Source: Apoderus coryli
Taxonomy: Eukaryota > Arthropoda > Insecta > Coleoptera > Attelabidae
Direction of reading: 5' to 3'
Assembly (NCBI GenBank): GCA_911728435.2
Contig: OU452198.1
Span: forward strand, 43,987,902 to 44,051,901
DNA: 64,000 nucleotides
This document shows positions 52,500 to 63,990 of this stretch, in pieces. The position numbers and the translations under genes were made by a program. The notes under the pieces are model-generated. The model was given only the letters and a program-made list of their open reading frames with translations. It was not told the origin of the DNA and made no database searches. Position 1 is the stretch's first letter, and each line of letters begins with the position of its first letter.

Positions 52500-54170
52500 T
52501 ATAATAAAACAGCTACCAGCCACGTTGGTCACTTTTGAGAAATATATGTCTCCCACTAGTGCTGCTGGATTTAGTTTGAGAACGGTAACTTTTAATGAAG
52601 TACGTGAAAAACTATCAGGTATGAAAAACACAAAAAGCTCGGATTGTTATGAGTTTAATGTTAGGATTATTGGGACATTAAAGAATCTGCTAGTGGTGCC
52701 GCTTACTAAGTTGATAAACCATTGCATTGTATTTCCGGCGGTCTTGAAGGAGGCAAGGGTTATTCCAATCTACAAAAATAAATGATCGGTTGATGATCCC
52801 AGTAACTATCGACCAATATCGATCTTGCCAATTTTTTCAAAAATCTTTGAGTCTATTATTAAAAATCAAATAACTGAATATTTTGAAGCAAATAATCTCT
52901 TTATGCAAAGTCAATATGGCTTTCGTAATACTACTCTTGCAATTAATAACCTTTTGGAATATGTTTCGGATGGCATGGACCAGGGCTGTGACACCTTTGC
53001 TTCCTTTTATGACCTCACTAAGGCTTTTGACTGTGTCTCACACGAGATATTTCTTCAGAAACTCTCTTACTATAACTTTGAAGTTGACAGTGTTGCCTTG
53101 GTTGGCTCTTATCTCAGCGATCGTTTTCAGCACGTTTTGTATGGGGGACGATACTCGAAGAGACGAAGGGTTGGACGGGGTGTGCCCCAGGGGACCTTTA
53201 CTGTTTTTAATATACGTAAATGATTTATACAAATTTCAAGAAAACTCAAATATAATCCTCTTTGCTGACGATACAACTAGTCTGATTAGATATCGACCAA
53301 ACGACCCTTTAGGGGAGTTGGTTAATGCTGTTGAGACTGACATAGGCAATTGGTTTCTGGCAAATGAACTGAGCTTGAATCAGGCTAGAACTCAGAGCAT
53401 GAACTTTACATTGCGTTCTGCGCCTATCGATCTTCAGAGCGATGTTCATCTTGATCCTAAATTAACCTGGGAGAGTCATGTTCGAGAGCTTGGGTGCTCG
53501 CTGTCCAGGGTCATATATCTCATCAGAAGGCTTGCGCAGAGTGTTTCAATCGCCAGTCTGTTGTCGGTATATCACGGTTATTTTGTTTCACGTATGTCTT
53601 CAAGCTACAGAGGAGATGTTTACGTACAATGTTGGGGCTTGGTTGGCGTGACTGCTGTAAAAAGTATTTTGTTGAACACGGACTACTTACTTTGCCTTCC
53701 TGGTACATCTTAAACTGTCTTGGCTACATTCGAACCAATGCCGCGCATTTCACTCTTCACTCTGATATGCATAATTATGGTACGCGAAATCGAAATGACA
53801 TATTGCCTGAATTTCACCGCCTATTGAGGACTAGGAAAGGTTCTGACTATTATTGTGTTAAATTTTATAATAAGCTGCCGTCTCACATAAAGAACCTTGG
53901 TGAAGTCCAGTTTAACAAAAGTATTAAATCATTTTTGATATCTCAAGCTTTTTATACCTTTGAGGACTATTTCAGAAGCGATATTGTAAGATTTTTCTAG
54001 ATTTTAGTTTGTTTTATGTTGTTGCTATTTTAATTTGTTTGTAAGCCTTTCTTTGTTGCTGTAACTTTGATTGATTAAATTTTGTTCTTTTTTTGACGTA
54101 CTATACATGTTTTGCAACATAAGATGGTGAATAAATATATCTATATCTATATATCTATCTATATGTAATT
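52500..54170 (+). mobile_element. CR1-like LINE, 5'-truncated, frameshifted
   Basis: Order: FEKYMSPTSAAGFSLRTVTF, KEARVIPIYKNK, TGA, NYRPISILPIFSKIFESIIK, QYGFRNTTLAINNLLEYV, FYDLTKAFDCVSHEIFLQKL, RGVPQG, then a short deletion (SVLG lost) shifting the frame into PLLFLIYVNDLYKFQENSNI, ILFADDTTSLIRY and LDPKLTWESHVREL. A third frame (to 54000) gives the C-terminus HNYGTRNRNDILPEFHRLLR. The tail runs into AATAAATATATCTATATCTA at about 54130-54170. FADD intact but the element is inactive. Confidence 0.9.
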
Positions 54171-54425
54171 TACTAGAAATAACTATAAACAATCAAAACA
54201 ATACACAAAAGAGAAAGAAATAATCAACAAATTAACTACAAACAAAATACTAGAAACAACAACAATCAAAACAATACACAAAAGCGAAAGAAATAATCAA
54301 CAAATTAACTACAAACAAAATACTAGAAACAACAACAATCAAAACAATACACAAAAGAGAAAGAAATAATCAACAAATTAACCACAAAAAAAATACTAGA
54401 AACAACAACAATCAAAACAACAACA
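54171..54425. repeat. 73-bp minisatellite, ~3.4 copies
   Basis: The phrase AATCAAAACAATACACAAAA begins at 54191, 54264 and 54337, and a partial copy at 54410, each 73 bp apart. Units differ at a few sites (GAGAAAG/GCGAAAG). It directly follows the LINE tail. Confidence 0.9.
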
Positions 54426-56588
54426 TTACCTTTATATTCTGAGCCTAATTTTATTAAAATCGGACTATCCATAAGAAAGTTAGACAACTTTTTACAAACC
54501 AACATTCTCCGGCTCCTCCGCCATTTATTTAAGAAGAAAGGGAAAAAAGGTTTATATGAAAAAGTTTTAGAATTGTACTTAGATCATCCTTATTAAGTTT
54601 AAAACTTACGTAATATAAGTATATTTTTAAGTAAACACTGTTTTTCAATTTAGAGTTAGATTTACGCCCTCTAGCGGACATTTTATGAAACTAAAACTAT
54701 TTTCCAGCGATTTTACTAAAACAAAAAAAAATCCTAAAACCGTATCATTGAGGAAATTCAAAGATAAATGTTTCAATTATACGAGATTGTTTACGTCATC
54801 TTGTGATGAACTACTAAACAAAATTATAATTCTCGCACACCACGATGTCAAAAATATTATAAAATACTCTCGAAAACAATATTATTCTAGATCACTATCA
54901 CTAATAAAACCGCGCGAATTTGCGTTGTGTCGAGCGTAGTCTCTTATATAAGTTTGAAAATGTCCAATTAGGCGTCCGCCCAATTGCGCGGTTGCCAGTT
55001 TGGTGTCTACCATTATTTACAATAGAAATTAACATCCGCGTGACCGTCTTCAATAGAAATTAACATCCGCGTGACCGTCTTCCGCCGCGGTTGGCGCCTC
55101 GTGCGTTGTTCTCCTTATTGCTGATCTTATCTCCAAATTGGTAACTGTTGCAAAAGCATTGTGCAATGTCTCCTCCAACAACTCTCTTGAGGTAATTCAT
55201 AGTTTGTAAATTTTTCTCAAAGATAGAAATCTGTCAAAATGGTGGCCTGGCTAGCCAAGCTATAGGTCCTTGATTTCGTATCCACTCATCAAATGTTCAT
55301 TTAAGTAGTTTTACGTTGAAAAGTGCTATGAGAAAGTTTTTGCAGAAATCAATTATATCTAATAACAAAAAAGTTATAAGCCATAAAAGAAATCCACTAA
55401 AATTGAGAAACGCACCTAGCCAGAAGAAAAGGTCTAATTTGGGACACCCTGTACACCTCTGCGTAAAGACATTCGCTGAACTAATGATCACCTGTCACTC
55501 ACTTGATAGCTCGATTAAGTTAGTTCAAAAATTGCTGATAATATTCAACTTTGAATATGGCCACTCTGAAAGCTATTCCTGACACAAACAACTCAAAATG
55601 AGAACATCGTCTATTGTAGGTAGCAGATATACTTACATCTTAAAGAGTATTTATAGAGCGAAACATTCACGGTCAAAAAAAAACTACAACACACTACGAC
55701 ATGACACTGAAAGCTCAAAACAAACAATAAATTATATAGACGATAATGAGTACTTACTTATTTTATTAACTTCCAACCGGTTTTCCTCAGCCTCTTTTCA
55801 CGACCACTAGCAAGTTCATTTGATTATGCCGTCTATGATTCTTCCTGCTATCGCCAATAATACATTATTGTTTTTAATAATGTTCTCATTTTAAACTAAC
55901 ACAATTTCTACGATTTAGGAATGATGATGATAATAATAGCACATACACTGTGATTACATTTAATAACATCGTCTGTTTTCTATTATTAATACAAAACTAT
56001 TTCTTTGAGAAATATACAATTCTACAACATTAATTGTACACGCGCAACATTTCATCTATTTTGAACTAAACTGATATTATTCTATGCTCGTATATTATAA
56101 TTATTGCTATCATCTAGTAAAAGTAAAAAAAATTAGCAAAAATAATAATAGACATGCCAAAGATTGCAAAGCACAACAAAAATAAAACGTACAGTAGCTC
56201 CAGCACAGAAATTTTCAAATTTCTTTTGGAATTAGACAAGAGGCGACATCTAACGAATACTGCTTGTACTGTTAACTATTCATAAAACAGATTTCTACAT
56301 TTCAAACAGTAACATATCTGGAACAAACCTATTAAACACTCATAATTTAAAGGTCCCGCCTTATGTTTTATGTTAATTTCCTCTGTATGTCATGTTAAAA
56401 CGTAAATGTCAAGAGTAATTTGTCAATATACGTTGTTATTGTAAATGGACGAAGAATTGAATAAAACGAATTGTTAATCACGTTAAAGCTTGATTCTTTA
56501 TTTATATGAACAATCACTAGTTAAATGATCCATAATAAATCACAAACATTCAATTAATTAAACAACAGATAAAGAAGGCTGAAATACA
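54426..56588. other. No gene recognised; one 31-bp tandem duplication
   Basis: A 31-bp unit starting CAATAGAAATTAACATCCGC is duplicated head to tail at 55020-55050 and 55051-55081. A GGGACACCCTGTACACC transposon-like end sits near 55441. Small frames at 54685 and 55316 lack recognisable domains. Confidence 0.45.
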
Positions 56589-56745
56589 ACATGGGGCTAC
56601 GGGGCACGATCGTGGATGCATCTTGGTTTGTATCAGAAGGGACCTGGACTCTCTGAGGGACGTAATGTTGTTGACGGCCCCGAAGGTCTTTACAATGGCA
56701 GCGACACATACAAACCCACTCATTCGAAAAGCAGTCTTTTGAGGG
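56589..56745 (+). mobile_element. Fragment of the Jockey-like LINE seen at 9276
   Basis: Matches 9895-10100 with deletions: GGGGCTACGGGGCACGATCG, GGATGCATCTTGGTTTGT and ACAAACCCACTCATTCG-type phrases keep the same order (counterparts of the APWFVSN and [10 protein letters not shown] coding blocks). Coding frame lost. Confidence 0.75.
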
Positions 56746-57043
56746 TTCTGGTCTAATATACACTGGGTGCTCTTCGATAGAGAAGCACAGTGACTTTCAT
56801 TCGTACGTAACAACGGGAAAAACAACTTGAACTCTTCTTTACTATTTTATAAGTGGATTTCTTTGTTGCGATGAGGTTCCAATTAAAACAGATTGTAGAA
56901 GCAATGATTTTTGTTATTTCAGGTCAGTTTACAACGTTTTGGCAACGCACAATTGCCTTTCTTAGGTACATTCTAAATCGTCTCCTATTCCACAGGCGTT
57001 CAATTTTACCCAAGAAAGAAATCCATTTATAAAATAGTCCAAA

Positions 57044-57370
57044 TAAGGGGTTTTCCAATAAGAGTGATATGATTTCTTTAAAAAAAACACACTTATTGTT
57101 AAGGAAATTCAAAAGTTTTTTATTGAATGTGAAGTACAATCGATACAATTAAGTTCTAAATAAAACGTCATTCAAATGGCCTCCACGACTTCTTCTGCAG
57201 GAACGAATTCGATGAATCCAATTTTCGAGCACTTTTTCCACGAAATCAAGTCGTATGTCATGAATGGCACGTTCAATATTGACTTGTAAAGCTTGAAGAG
57301 AGTCTGGTTTATTTCGAAAGACTAATGACTTCAAATAACCGCACAAGAAATTCTTTTCCAACACAATACT
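57044..57370 (-). mobile_element. DD41D element 3'-end fragment
   Basis: The minus-strand frame SLVFRNKPDSLQALQVNIER, then AIHDIRLDFVEKVLENWIHR and SCRRSRGGHLNDVLFR is the C-terminus of the element at 43041, here uninterrupted. The terminus TAAGGGGTTTTCCAATAAGA is at 57044. The catalytic part is missing. Confidence 0.85.
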
Positions 57371-57536
57371 GACGACTCATTATTTGTTTTATTTTTTAGA
57401 TTTTAATTTCTGTCTTGATGTTTTCCTTTTTTCTTTGTGTTTTTTTCACAAATGTGTAGGATAACACCAATTAAACTTACGTTAACATAGAAATTGTAAT
57501 ATAAAATTAACAGGTAAGTGCAGTTTTTAGAATCAA

Positions 57537-59580
57537 ATAATAATAATAATAATCTTTATTGACTACGTTTTGTACAAAACAATTGCAGTACGTCAAAATA
57601 CAAAAACTATATCTACAACAAAAAACATGAAAGTGTAAGTAACATAGGTACAAACAAATTAAAAGCGACTAATTGCTAAAATGTACAACTTCCTTGGAAT
57701 ATTCTTCCACAGAATAAAAAGCATGCTTGAGCAAGTATGATTTCATAGTTCTTTTGAACATTTCTGAACTGTACTCCCGGACCCTACGAGGAAGTGCATT
57801 ATACAACCGAATCTGTAGGGAATTCTTTGCAGACTTAGTCAATCTCCATCGCGGAGTCCGTACCAAGTCCACAGATCTCGTACCATACTCATGACAAGTT
57901 GAGTTAATACACAAATCGGGCTTACATCTGTGAATCTCAAGCAGTTGATAATATATATATAAAGACGGGAGAGACATTATATTGAGAGATTTGAAAATGG
58001 GCTTGCAATGCTCCAGATATCCAGCATTTGCCAGAATGCGAACCACCTTTTTTTGCACTCTAAATATTTGCATAGCCGATGACGAGTTACCCCAGAGACT
58101 AAGAAATATGAGAATGGAACAGTGAGAAATAAACAGTTCTCAGAGCTTGCTGACTCAGACAATGTTTGAGCCTCCTAATAACGTAAATACTAGAAGACAA
58201 CTTACCCCTGAGAAAATCAACGTGCGACGCCCAGCAAAGCGCATCAACTAGCACTAGAAAATGTAAGTCTCTGGGTCTTATCAATATTTATTTTCAGCAG
58301 ATTACTAGTGAACCAGCCATTCGCAATTCCCTCAAGGTTCCCCGCACGACCTTCGAGCTGTGAAACACTGCTCCCATAACACACCAAAGAGGTATCATCA
58401 GCATAAAGAGTGACCCTTCCAGGATTCAAATAACTATATAGGTCGTTAATATAAACGACAAAGAACAACGGACCCAACACAGAGCCCTGGGGCACTCCAC
58501 TCGTTAATACCCTCACCTTAGACAGCTGCGACCGAAGAGCCACTGACTGTCCTCTGCCAGTCAGGTACGACCGCAGCAGCTGCAACGAGAGTCCCCGCAC
58601 ACCATATCGAGAAAGCTTGGTCAGAAGAACTTCATGAGACACACAGTCAAAGGCCTTGCTGAGATCACATAAGGTGAGATTAATAAATCCACATCTCTCC
58701 AGGCCCTCGACTATGTTAGACACCACTCGAGCCACCGCCTGAACTGTCGACCGACCACCCCTGAAACCAAACTGTCCAGGACACAAAAGGTTATTCGCTT
58801 CCAAAAAAGGAGTTAGATTTTGTTTTAATATAATCTCAAAAATTTTTCCAAATATGGGAACTATAGAAATCGGTCGGTGATCAGAAGCATTATCAATGTC
58901 ACCCTTTTTAAATACAGGGATAACTCTAGTCAACTTGAATGGCTCAGGGAAAATGCCGCCGCACAAACATAAATTGAAGATGTGCACTAAAGGCTTAACT
59001 AAGATCTGTGCATATTCCTTCACAAAGAAACTGCTGCAGTCAAACATATCAACACTGCCCGAGTTTTTTAAGTGCCGAATGGTCTCCAGGACCTCAAACT
59101 CCGAGATGGGCAACATAAAAAAGGAGTTAGGCTGCATCGGTATTCGACTTAACATATGCACCCGCTCATCAAGATCCACAGACATGGCCTCAGTAATTTT
59201 ATTAGCAACAGATACAAAAAAACTGTTAAACTCGGAAGGTGTAAGCCGAGTACTAACTGGCATTGTCCAATAGTTTCTTTCACTATTAATTATTCTCCAG
59301 ATATCACGTGGTTTATTAGTGGAGCTAGCTATATATCTCTCGTAGGCCATCTTTTTATGGTCAACAATAGTCTTCCTATAATCTGCATGCAACGAGTTAT
59401 ACAGGGGCCGATGAGAAGCGTCGCCCGTTGACTCACAAACTATCTTAATGGCCATGAGCTTGTCCCTTTTCTCTCGAAGTTCCGATGTAACCCAGTTAAC
59501 TGGCGTTCCACGATTCTGATGTTTCTTGATCGGAAAATATTTATTAATATTTTGTTGGAAAACACCCAACAGGTAAGATG
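57537..59580 (-). mobile_element. CR1-like LINE, best-preserved RT, 5'-truncated
   Basis: A 441-codon frame (59569-58244): linker PVNWVTSELREKRDKLMAIK, WRIINSERNYW, then RT with [80 protein letters not shown] and VTLYADDTSLVCYG (intact YADD). A frameshift near 58250 and further shifts lead to the C-terminal frame 58073-57669 with KKVVRILANAGYLEHCKPIF and HEYGTRSVDLVRTPRW. It ends in (AAT)n at 57537-57553 on the plus strand. It lies just downstream of the THAP gene in the same orientation. No endonuclease domain. Confidence 0.92.
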
Positions 59581-59752
59581 ACAGAAAATCAACATAATAT
59601 TAATTGTTTTACAGCAGTCTCATCATTTTACAACCATCAACTAAATAATCTTTTAAAAACCAGTTAAAAATATCCACCAAACTAACTCGGCAAGCTCTCG
59701 ATAATTTATACAATCCACTCAACATTCCATTCTTAATTACCAATTTATAAGA

Positions 59753-60253
59753 CTAATCTTCCTCATGTTCAGACTCCGAAGTAGATTCGTCACTCGTATA
59801 AATATATATGCCTGGCGACAAACGAGTCTCGGTACTATTTGACACTTTATCTGTTTTTTTGTTAATGTGTATAACTTTAACTTTTTCCTCATCATCATCC
59901 ACTATTTGTAAATCATCTTCCACTATTTCTATATGATCCCATTTAGCCACATCATCCTTAATATTTGCCAACAAACTATCTGGTTTATCTGTATTGGTAT
60001 CGTCGCTCGTTGATACTTCCATTAATTGCTCACCATTCTCTTTTTCGAAAATATATTTTACGGTGTCATAGAAATGTAACAGATTTATTTTGTCAACTTT
60101 TGCACTGACTTTTTCCGCAGCCGTAGTAACCGCTTTTACACAGTTAACTACTGTTATTTCCGATGTTAATGCTTTGAGTTTTAATCCATAATATGTGTTT
60201 ACAGCTTTGTAACATTCCATACAGGACATTGTAGGTGTTGTTATGGTAAAATC
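59753..60253 (-). CDS. THAP-ZAD gene exon 3
   Basis: 166 codons plus stop, DFTITTPTMSCMECYKAVNT to the acidic end SEHEED. Acceptor TTTTCCAG. An internal ATG at 60229 is not the start, because the splice joins in frame and supplies the first half of ZAD. Confidence 0.9.
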   Translation of the reverse strand, partial: DFTITTPTMSCMECYKAVNTYYGLKLKALTSEITVVNCVKAVTTAAEKVSAKVDKINLLHFYDTVKYIFEKENGEQLMEVSTSDDTNTDKPDSLLANIKDDVAKWDHIEIVEDDLQIVDDDEEKVKVIHINKKTDKVSNSTETRLSPGIYIYTSDESTSESEHEED

Positions 60254-60780
60254 CTGGAAAAGATCAATGATTATGCAGGCAATAAATTAATTAGGATTAA
60301 TACGTACGATTTCTGGAAGACAAGTACTAAAAACATCCTTGATATGCTGTGAACTATTCTCTGTGACTTCAACGTATTCCTCATTTGTATAAATCATTTT
60401 TAAACACACTCTGCATACTTGGAATGGGATTTTCTGCCGTGGTAATACACCATCCCGCAATTTTAATTTTGTCCCATTTAAATACTTATGTCGTATAAAG
60501 TTTTCCGCATCATTTGGAAGCTAATTAATATTAAATGAATTAGTTGTATAGGTATTTATTGTGTGTAAGTTATATTTACATCATAATGGTCCTCGCAACT
60601 GTATAATCCTCCTGGTTTCGTTGAACGAGTAGCAGCGTATGATTTATCAATAACATTTTTCACCCAATTTTCTATATCCTTGTTATTATTGTTTGAGGTT
60701 ACTTTGAAAAATTTCTTGTTAGATGAGCCTAGCATATTGCCACAATACGGTATACAACATTTTCTTTTCGGCGGGGCCAT
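59753..60780 (-). CDS. THAP + ZAD domain protein, 3 exons, 304 aa
   Basis: Exons 60780-60580, 60520-60308 and 60253-59753 join in phase 0 to 304 codons plus TAG. Residues 1-90: THAP DNA-binding finger with C9/C13 (KCCIPYCGN), W39, C62 and H65 (YSCEDH), and the terminal GVLP block. Residues 100-160: ZAD-like treble clef with C103-C106 (CRVCL) and C149-C152 (CMECYKAVNTYYGLK). Residues 230-304 are acidic, ending TSDESTSESEHEED. Probably a nuclear DNA-binding protein; ZAD domains dimerise in known proteins. Introns are 59 and 54 nt, both GT-AG. Intact frame, no C2H2 array follows. Could descend from a domesticated P-element-like transposase N-terminus, but no nuclease part remains. Target genes unknown. 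Confidence 0.9.
60308..60520 (-). CDS. THAP-ZAD gene exon 2
   Basis: 71 codons without a long open frame of its own: LPNDAENFIRHKYLNGTKLK, then LRDGVLPRQKIPFQVCRVCL and KMIYTNEEYVEVTENSSQHI, ending FSTCLPEI. Acceptor AATTAG, donor ATC|GTACGT. Completes THAP and starts ZAD. Confidence 0.88.
60580..60780 (-). CDS. THAP-ZAD gene exon 1
   Basis: 67 codons from the ATG at 60780, MAPPKRKCCIPYCGNMLGSS to YSCEDHYD, donor GAT|GTAAAT. The frame would read on six codons to a stop if unspliced. Confidence 0.9.
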
Positions 60781-62377
60781 GATGCAGGATATTATTTAAA
60801 TTAAAATAAAATTAATGTTTAGCTTAAAATATTTGATTTTAGCCAAGTTATTGTAAATTGTAAACAATCAAAAACTCAAATGTCTTGTCAAAATGTCAAT
60901 GCTCTGACCCTGACGTTAAAGAACCTTTATAGATTTCTTCCAGCATCTCACCAAACTTATGTTGTTATACCATGCCATATTATATTTCTCACAGATAAGC
61001 AGAATGACAACTTATAAGTATTGATAAAATCATATCATTTCGCTATAAATTCTCATTATTAGTCTGCAGATTCTTGTTCTTTAATTTTTAAAATTTTATT
61101 TTGAGAAAAAATATGAAAATTAAGTAGATATTTTGACATATAAAATCGAATTTTATGTTATATGGATACGATTTAGCTATTTTAATTTTAGATGTGTATT
61201 AATGTGTCCGTGCGTCATTTAAAAGTACAGTTGCACATATTATTTCATTGTATTGTGCCTTGTGCCCATATTTTTGATATTATTTTTGATTTCTTTTTTA
61301 TAATTATTTATAGTAGTGTTTACATATATGTTTTTAAACTAACAGTAATGACAGCAATAATAATTTAAACAGTAGAATTGTTGTTTTACTTTAACGCCTA
61401 GTAATTTTGTTGCTTTCGTTTGGGCAGTCGCATTACACGCCTACCGACGGTAATATAATATATATATAAAGCATAAAAAAGTATATTATATTCCTTTGAA
61501 TAATATTCTTTTTAGTGCCACAAGTTAAAAAAAAAATTGTTTGGTTATGGAATCCAAGCTTCATAATAATTATCTATCATATAATGCATGGGATGCAAGT
61601 ATTCGCTGGACACCGATGACGTCACTGCGTGAACTCGAGCTATTTTGAACCGGTCGATGTCGATATCGTACCTAGATAGTTATTGTACCATGGTAAATGT
61701 CAAAAATGATCCTGCTTATATAGAGGACGTTTTTTTAATTAACAGTATTTTATTTGTACACTGTTAATGTGAAACAATACCATGGTTTCGACATAATTCT
61801 AATAGTTCAATAATTTAAATTAAATTAGCAGCGACCGATCGAACGTAAATTATTCAGCAAGCTGTATTTCTGGTTGCCGAATACATCGTCGGACTTGGTT
61901 GCATTTCAAACGAAATATTACAAAGTTTTGATAAAAATACGTTCGAATGAATTGAAAGCAAATAGTATTTGTGGTGGAATCTCGAACACCCCTATTTATT
62001 TAATTGAAATGATGTAAGTATAATATTAAGCTTTTTCCTGTTGTGTCTATTCACAAATTGCTTCTATTAATTTCACTATAAGACCATTTCTTTCAAATTT
62101 GTTATATTATTCTAATTGTCTGTAGTAAACAAATAAGTTGATAATAATAGGAAACAGGATAACCCAATTAGCTTATTTAAATAAGTAACTGGGTTAAAGA
62201 CATACAAATAACATACATATGGGTATAGGTTCTTATATAATATAAAAGATTTATTAAACAACCATAAATAATATGACTCTTCTATTACGAAATACACACA
62301 CACACTTAGGTCATCTTAATACAATCCTTTCATTTCTTCTATATAGCCTAAAAAGAAGTCTACTGTAAAACGTAACA
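60781..62377. other. Intergenic, THAP gene upstream region
   Basis: AT-rich; no TATA box or other promoter element that I can support. A moderately GC-rich patch near 61590-61690 contains ATGACGTCAC but no gene. Confidence 0.4.
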
Positions 62378-62647
62378 TTAGTGCAATAGTCCATTTATAC
62401 CTTGGATAAAATTTGTTCTATTTGGATTTCTACATTTTGCCTCTTTAACAGCCTTTTCAAATTCGAAATTGTCACCGCTTTGAAAATGAATTTTTGCTAA
62501 CAGCAACCAGCTTTTCAAACAATTTTCGTCTAATCGTAACGCCCAATTAGTTACATCGTCCTTGGCTTTATCGAACAGCTTTAATTTTATGTAAGTTAGG
62601 GCTCTATTATTATAGAGAACTAGACTATCCTTAATTTGTTCAATAGC
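62378..62647 (-). CDS. Last exon of a TPR protein (TTC12-like)
   Basis: Acceptor TTTTTCCAG then 89 codons and TAA: AIEQIKDSLVLYNNRALTYI, KLKLFDKAKDDVTNWALRLD, ENCLKSWLLLAKIHFQSGDN, FEFEKAVKEAKCRNPNRTNF. The pattern LYNNRALxYxKLxxFxKAxxD followed by ALRLDENxLKSWLLLAKIHF is two tandem tetratricopeptide repeats, closest in my reading to TTC12-type proteins, which help axonemal dynein assembly. The rest of the gene lies to the right, beyond the inverted-repeat elements or outside the window. Name tentative; TPR nature strong. Confidence 0.75.
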   Translation of the reverse strand, partial: AIEQIKDSLVLYNNRALTYIKLKLFDKAKDDVTNWALRLDENCLKSWLLLAKIHFQSGDNFEFEKAVKEAKCRNPNRTNFIQGINGLLH

Positions 62648-62655
62648 CTGGAAAA

Positions 62656-62693
62656 ATCATATGTATAGAGGATTATCATATGTATAGAGGATT
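62656..62693. repeat. 19-bp tandem duplication
   Basis: ATCATATGTATAGAGGATT occurs twice in a row, within the intron just upstream of the TPR exon. Confidence 0.8.
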
Positions 62694-62703
62694 ATTAATA
62701 TCC

Positions 62704-63397
62704 AGAGATATGGAGAAGGGAGAATGAGCTTCGACGAATGCGCATCCACTTTTCCGACGACACTATGCCTACCGCCATTTTCTAGTCAGAAACGTCAAAA
62801 AATCAAAACACTGCTAAAGTTGGTGTGGTTATGTTCTTATGTTTCACGTGAGTGCCTTTCATTAAAATAGAGTTTTGCTGCTATTCCTTAATTGTGTGGA
62901 CTTATTTTGGATATTCGGTTTTTTATTAGTGCCGTTGGTGTTTAGTTTATTGCGTAGTCTAACGAAAAAAATAAATAAATAAGAATATTACAAATTTCGT
63001 GTTTTCTTTCCTCCAATTTCCCTAACCTTGCCTATGTCGTGTGTATTCTGGGTAAGTAGTATTGAAAAGGGTGACAATGTTACACAACGTAGATAGAAAT
63101 GGAAAATAAGATACTTATGTAGTTTGCTACATGAACCTGAGTAAGTATGTTATACTAAAATAGATGAAACAAATTACGTTCATTCAATAAATAATTATTG
63201 TAAAGAATGATGAATATCGCATGTTTCCAATATTAAATGTTACCTGAAAGAACACTAGTTTTCTTTAATACTTCTGTCCTGTAAATAATTGCAACAACAG
63301 TTGCTTTTGCAATTATTAAACCTGCTAGAAGATGGCGGCCCCTGTAATTAGAAAATTTGCGCATATTGACCTTCATTCTCCCCACTCACATATCTCT
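62704..63397. mobile_element. Non-autonomous inverted-repeat element
   Basis: Left end AGAGATATGGAGAAGGGAGA and inverted right end AGAGATATGTGAGTGGGGAG, both followed by GAATGA and ATGCGC within 45 bp (about 75% matching). About 700 bp with no coding capacity. Family and target duplication not determined. Sits in the TPR gene intron. Confidence 0.6.
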
Positions 63398-63518
63398 GAT
63401 TATATCGCTCAAAACCGTATGCGCATCTGACTGCGCAACGGAATAAAGAGAGATAGAGAAATCGCCATTTTGAGGTAGTTTTTTTGCCAAGTTCATGCTA
63501 ATGTCAAATATCAACATA

Positions 63519-63990
63519 AGGGTTATTCTTTCGTACTGAACTAAGTGAAGTGAAGTGAACAATCTGAAAATTGTCAGTTCATTCACGATTGTGCGTATTC
63601 TTTCGACATCGGTCACTTCAACCAAACTGATTAAAATTCCTACCCCCCTTTCCGCTTACTGATCAGATCAACCTCTAGGTACCGGTTAGTTCGTTCAGTT
63701 AACAGTTAACCTCTAAAAGTATTCAATATTGAGTGATAATAATTGGAATATGATTTCGAATCAAACCAATGAATTGTAAAAGTTTAAAACATGGATAATA
63801 ATAGCATGGAAGAAATAATTTTCCAGTTTTCAGAGCAGATTTGGTTGTTTTCACAAGATTTCGAGGTTAAGTGAAAGACAATCACAAAAAAGATGATCTT
63901 TCGGTTTCGCCAAATATTCAGTTCAGTATAATCACATTCAGTTTAATCACATTCACTTGTTCAGATCAATCACTACGAAAGAATAACCCT
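63519..63990. mobile_element. MITE with 17-bp terminal inverted repeats
   Basis: Ends AGGGTTATTCTTTCGTA (63519-63535) and its exact complement (63974-63990), flanked by ATA on both sides. Inside are GTGAAGTGAACAATC-type subterminal repeats. 472 bp, non-coding; the minus-strand frame at 63386-63625 is an artefact. A three-base duplication would fit PIF/Harbinger, TA would fit mariner. Confidence 0.75.

Noticed and set aside
55316..55810. Frames of 88 and 70 codons as host genes
   Set aside because: Contain a transposon-like end and no conserved motif; codon use is not gene-like.
63386..63625. 79-codon minus-strand frame
   Set aside because: Overlaps MITE ends and has no recognisable domain.
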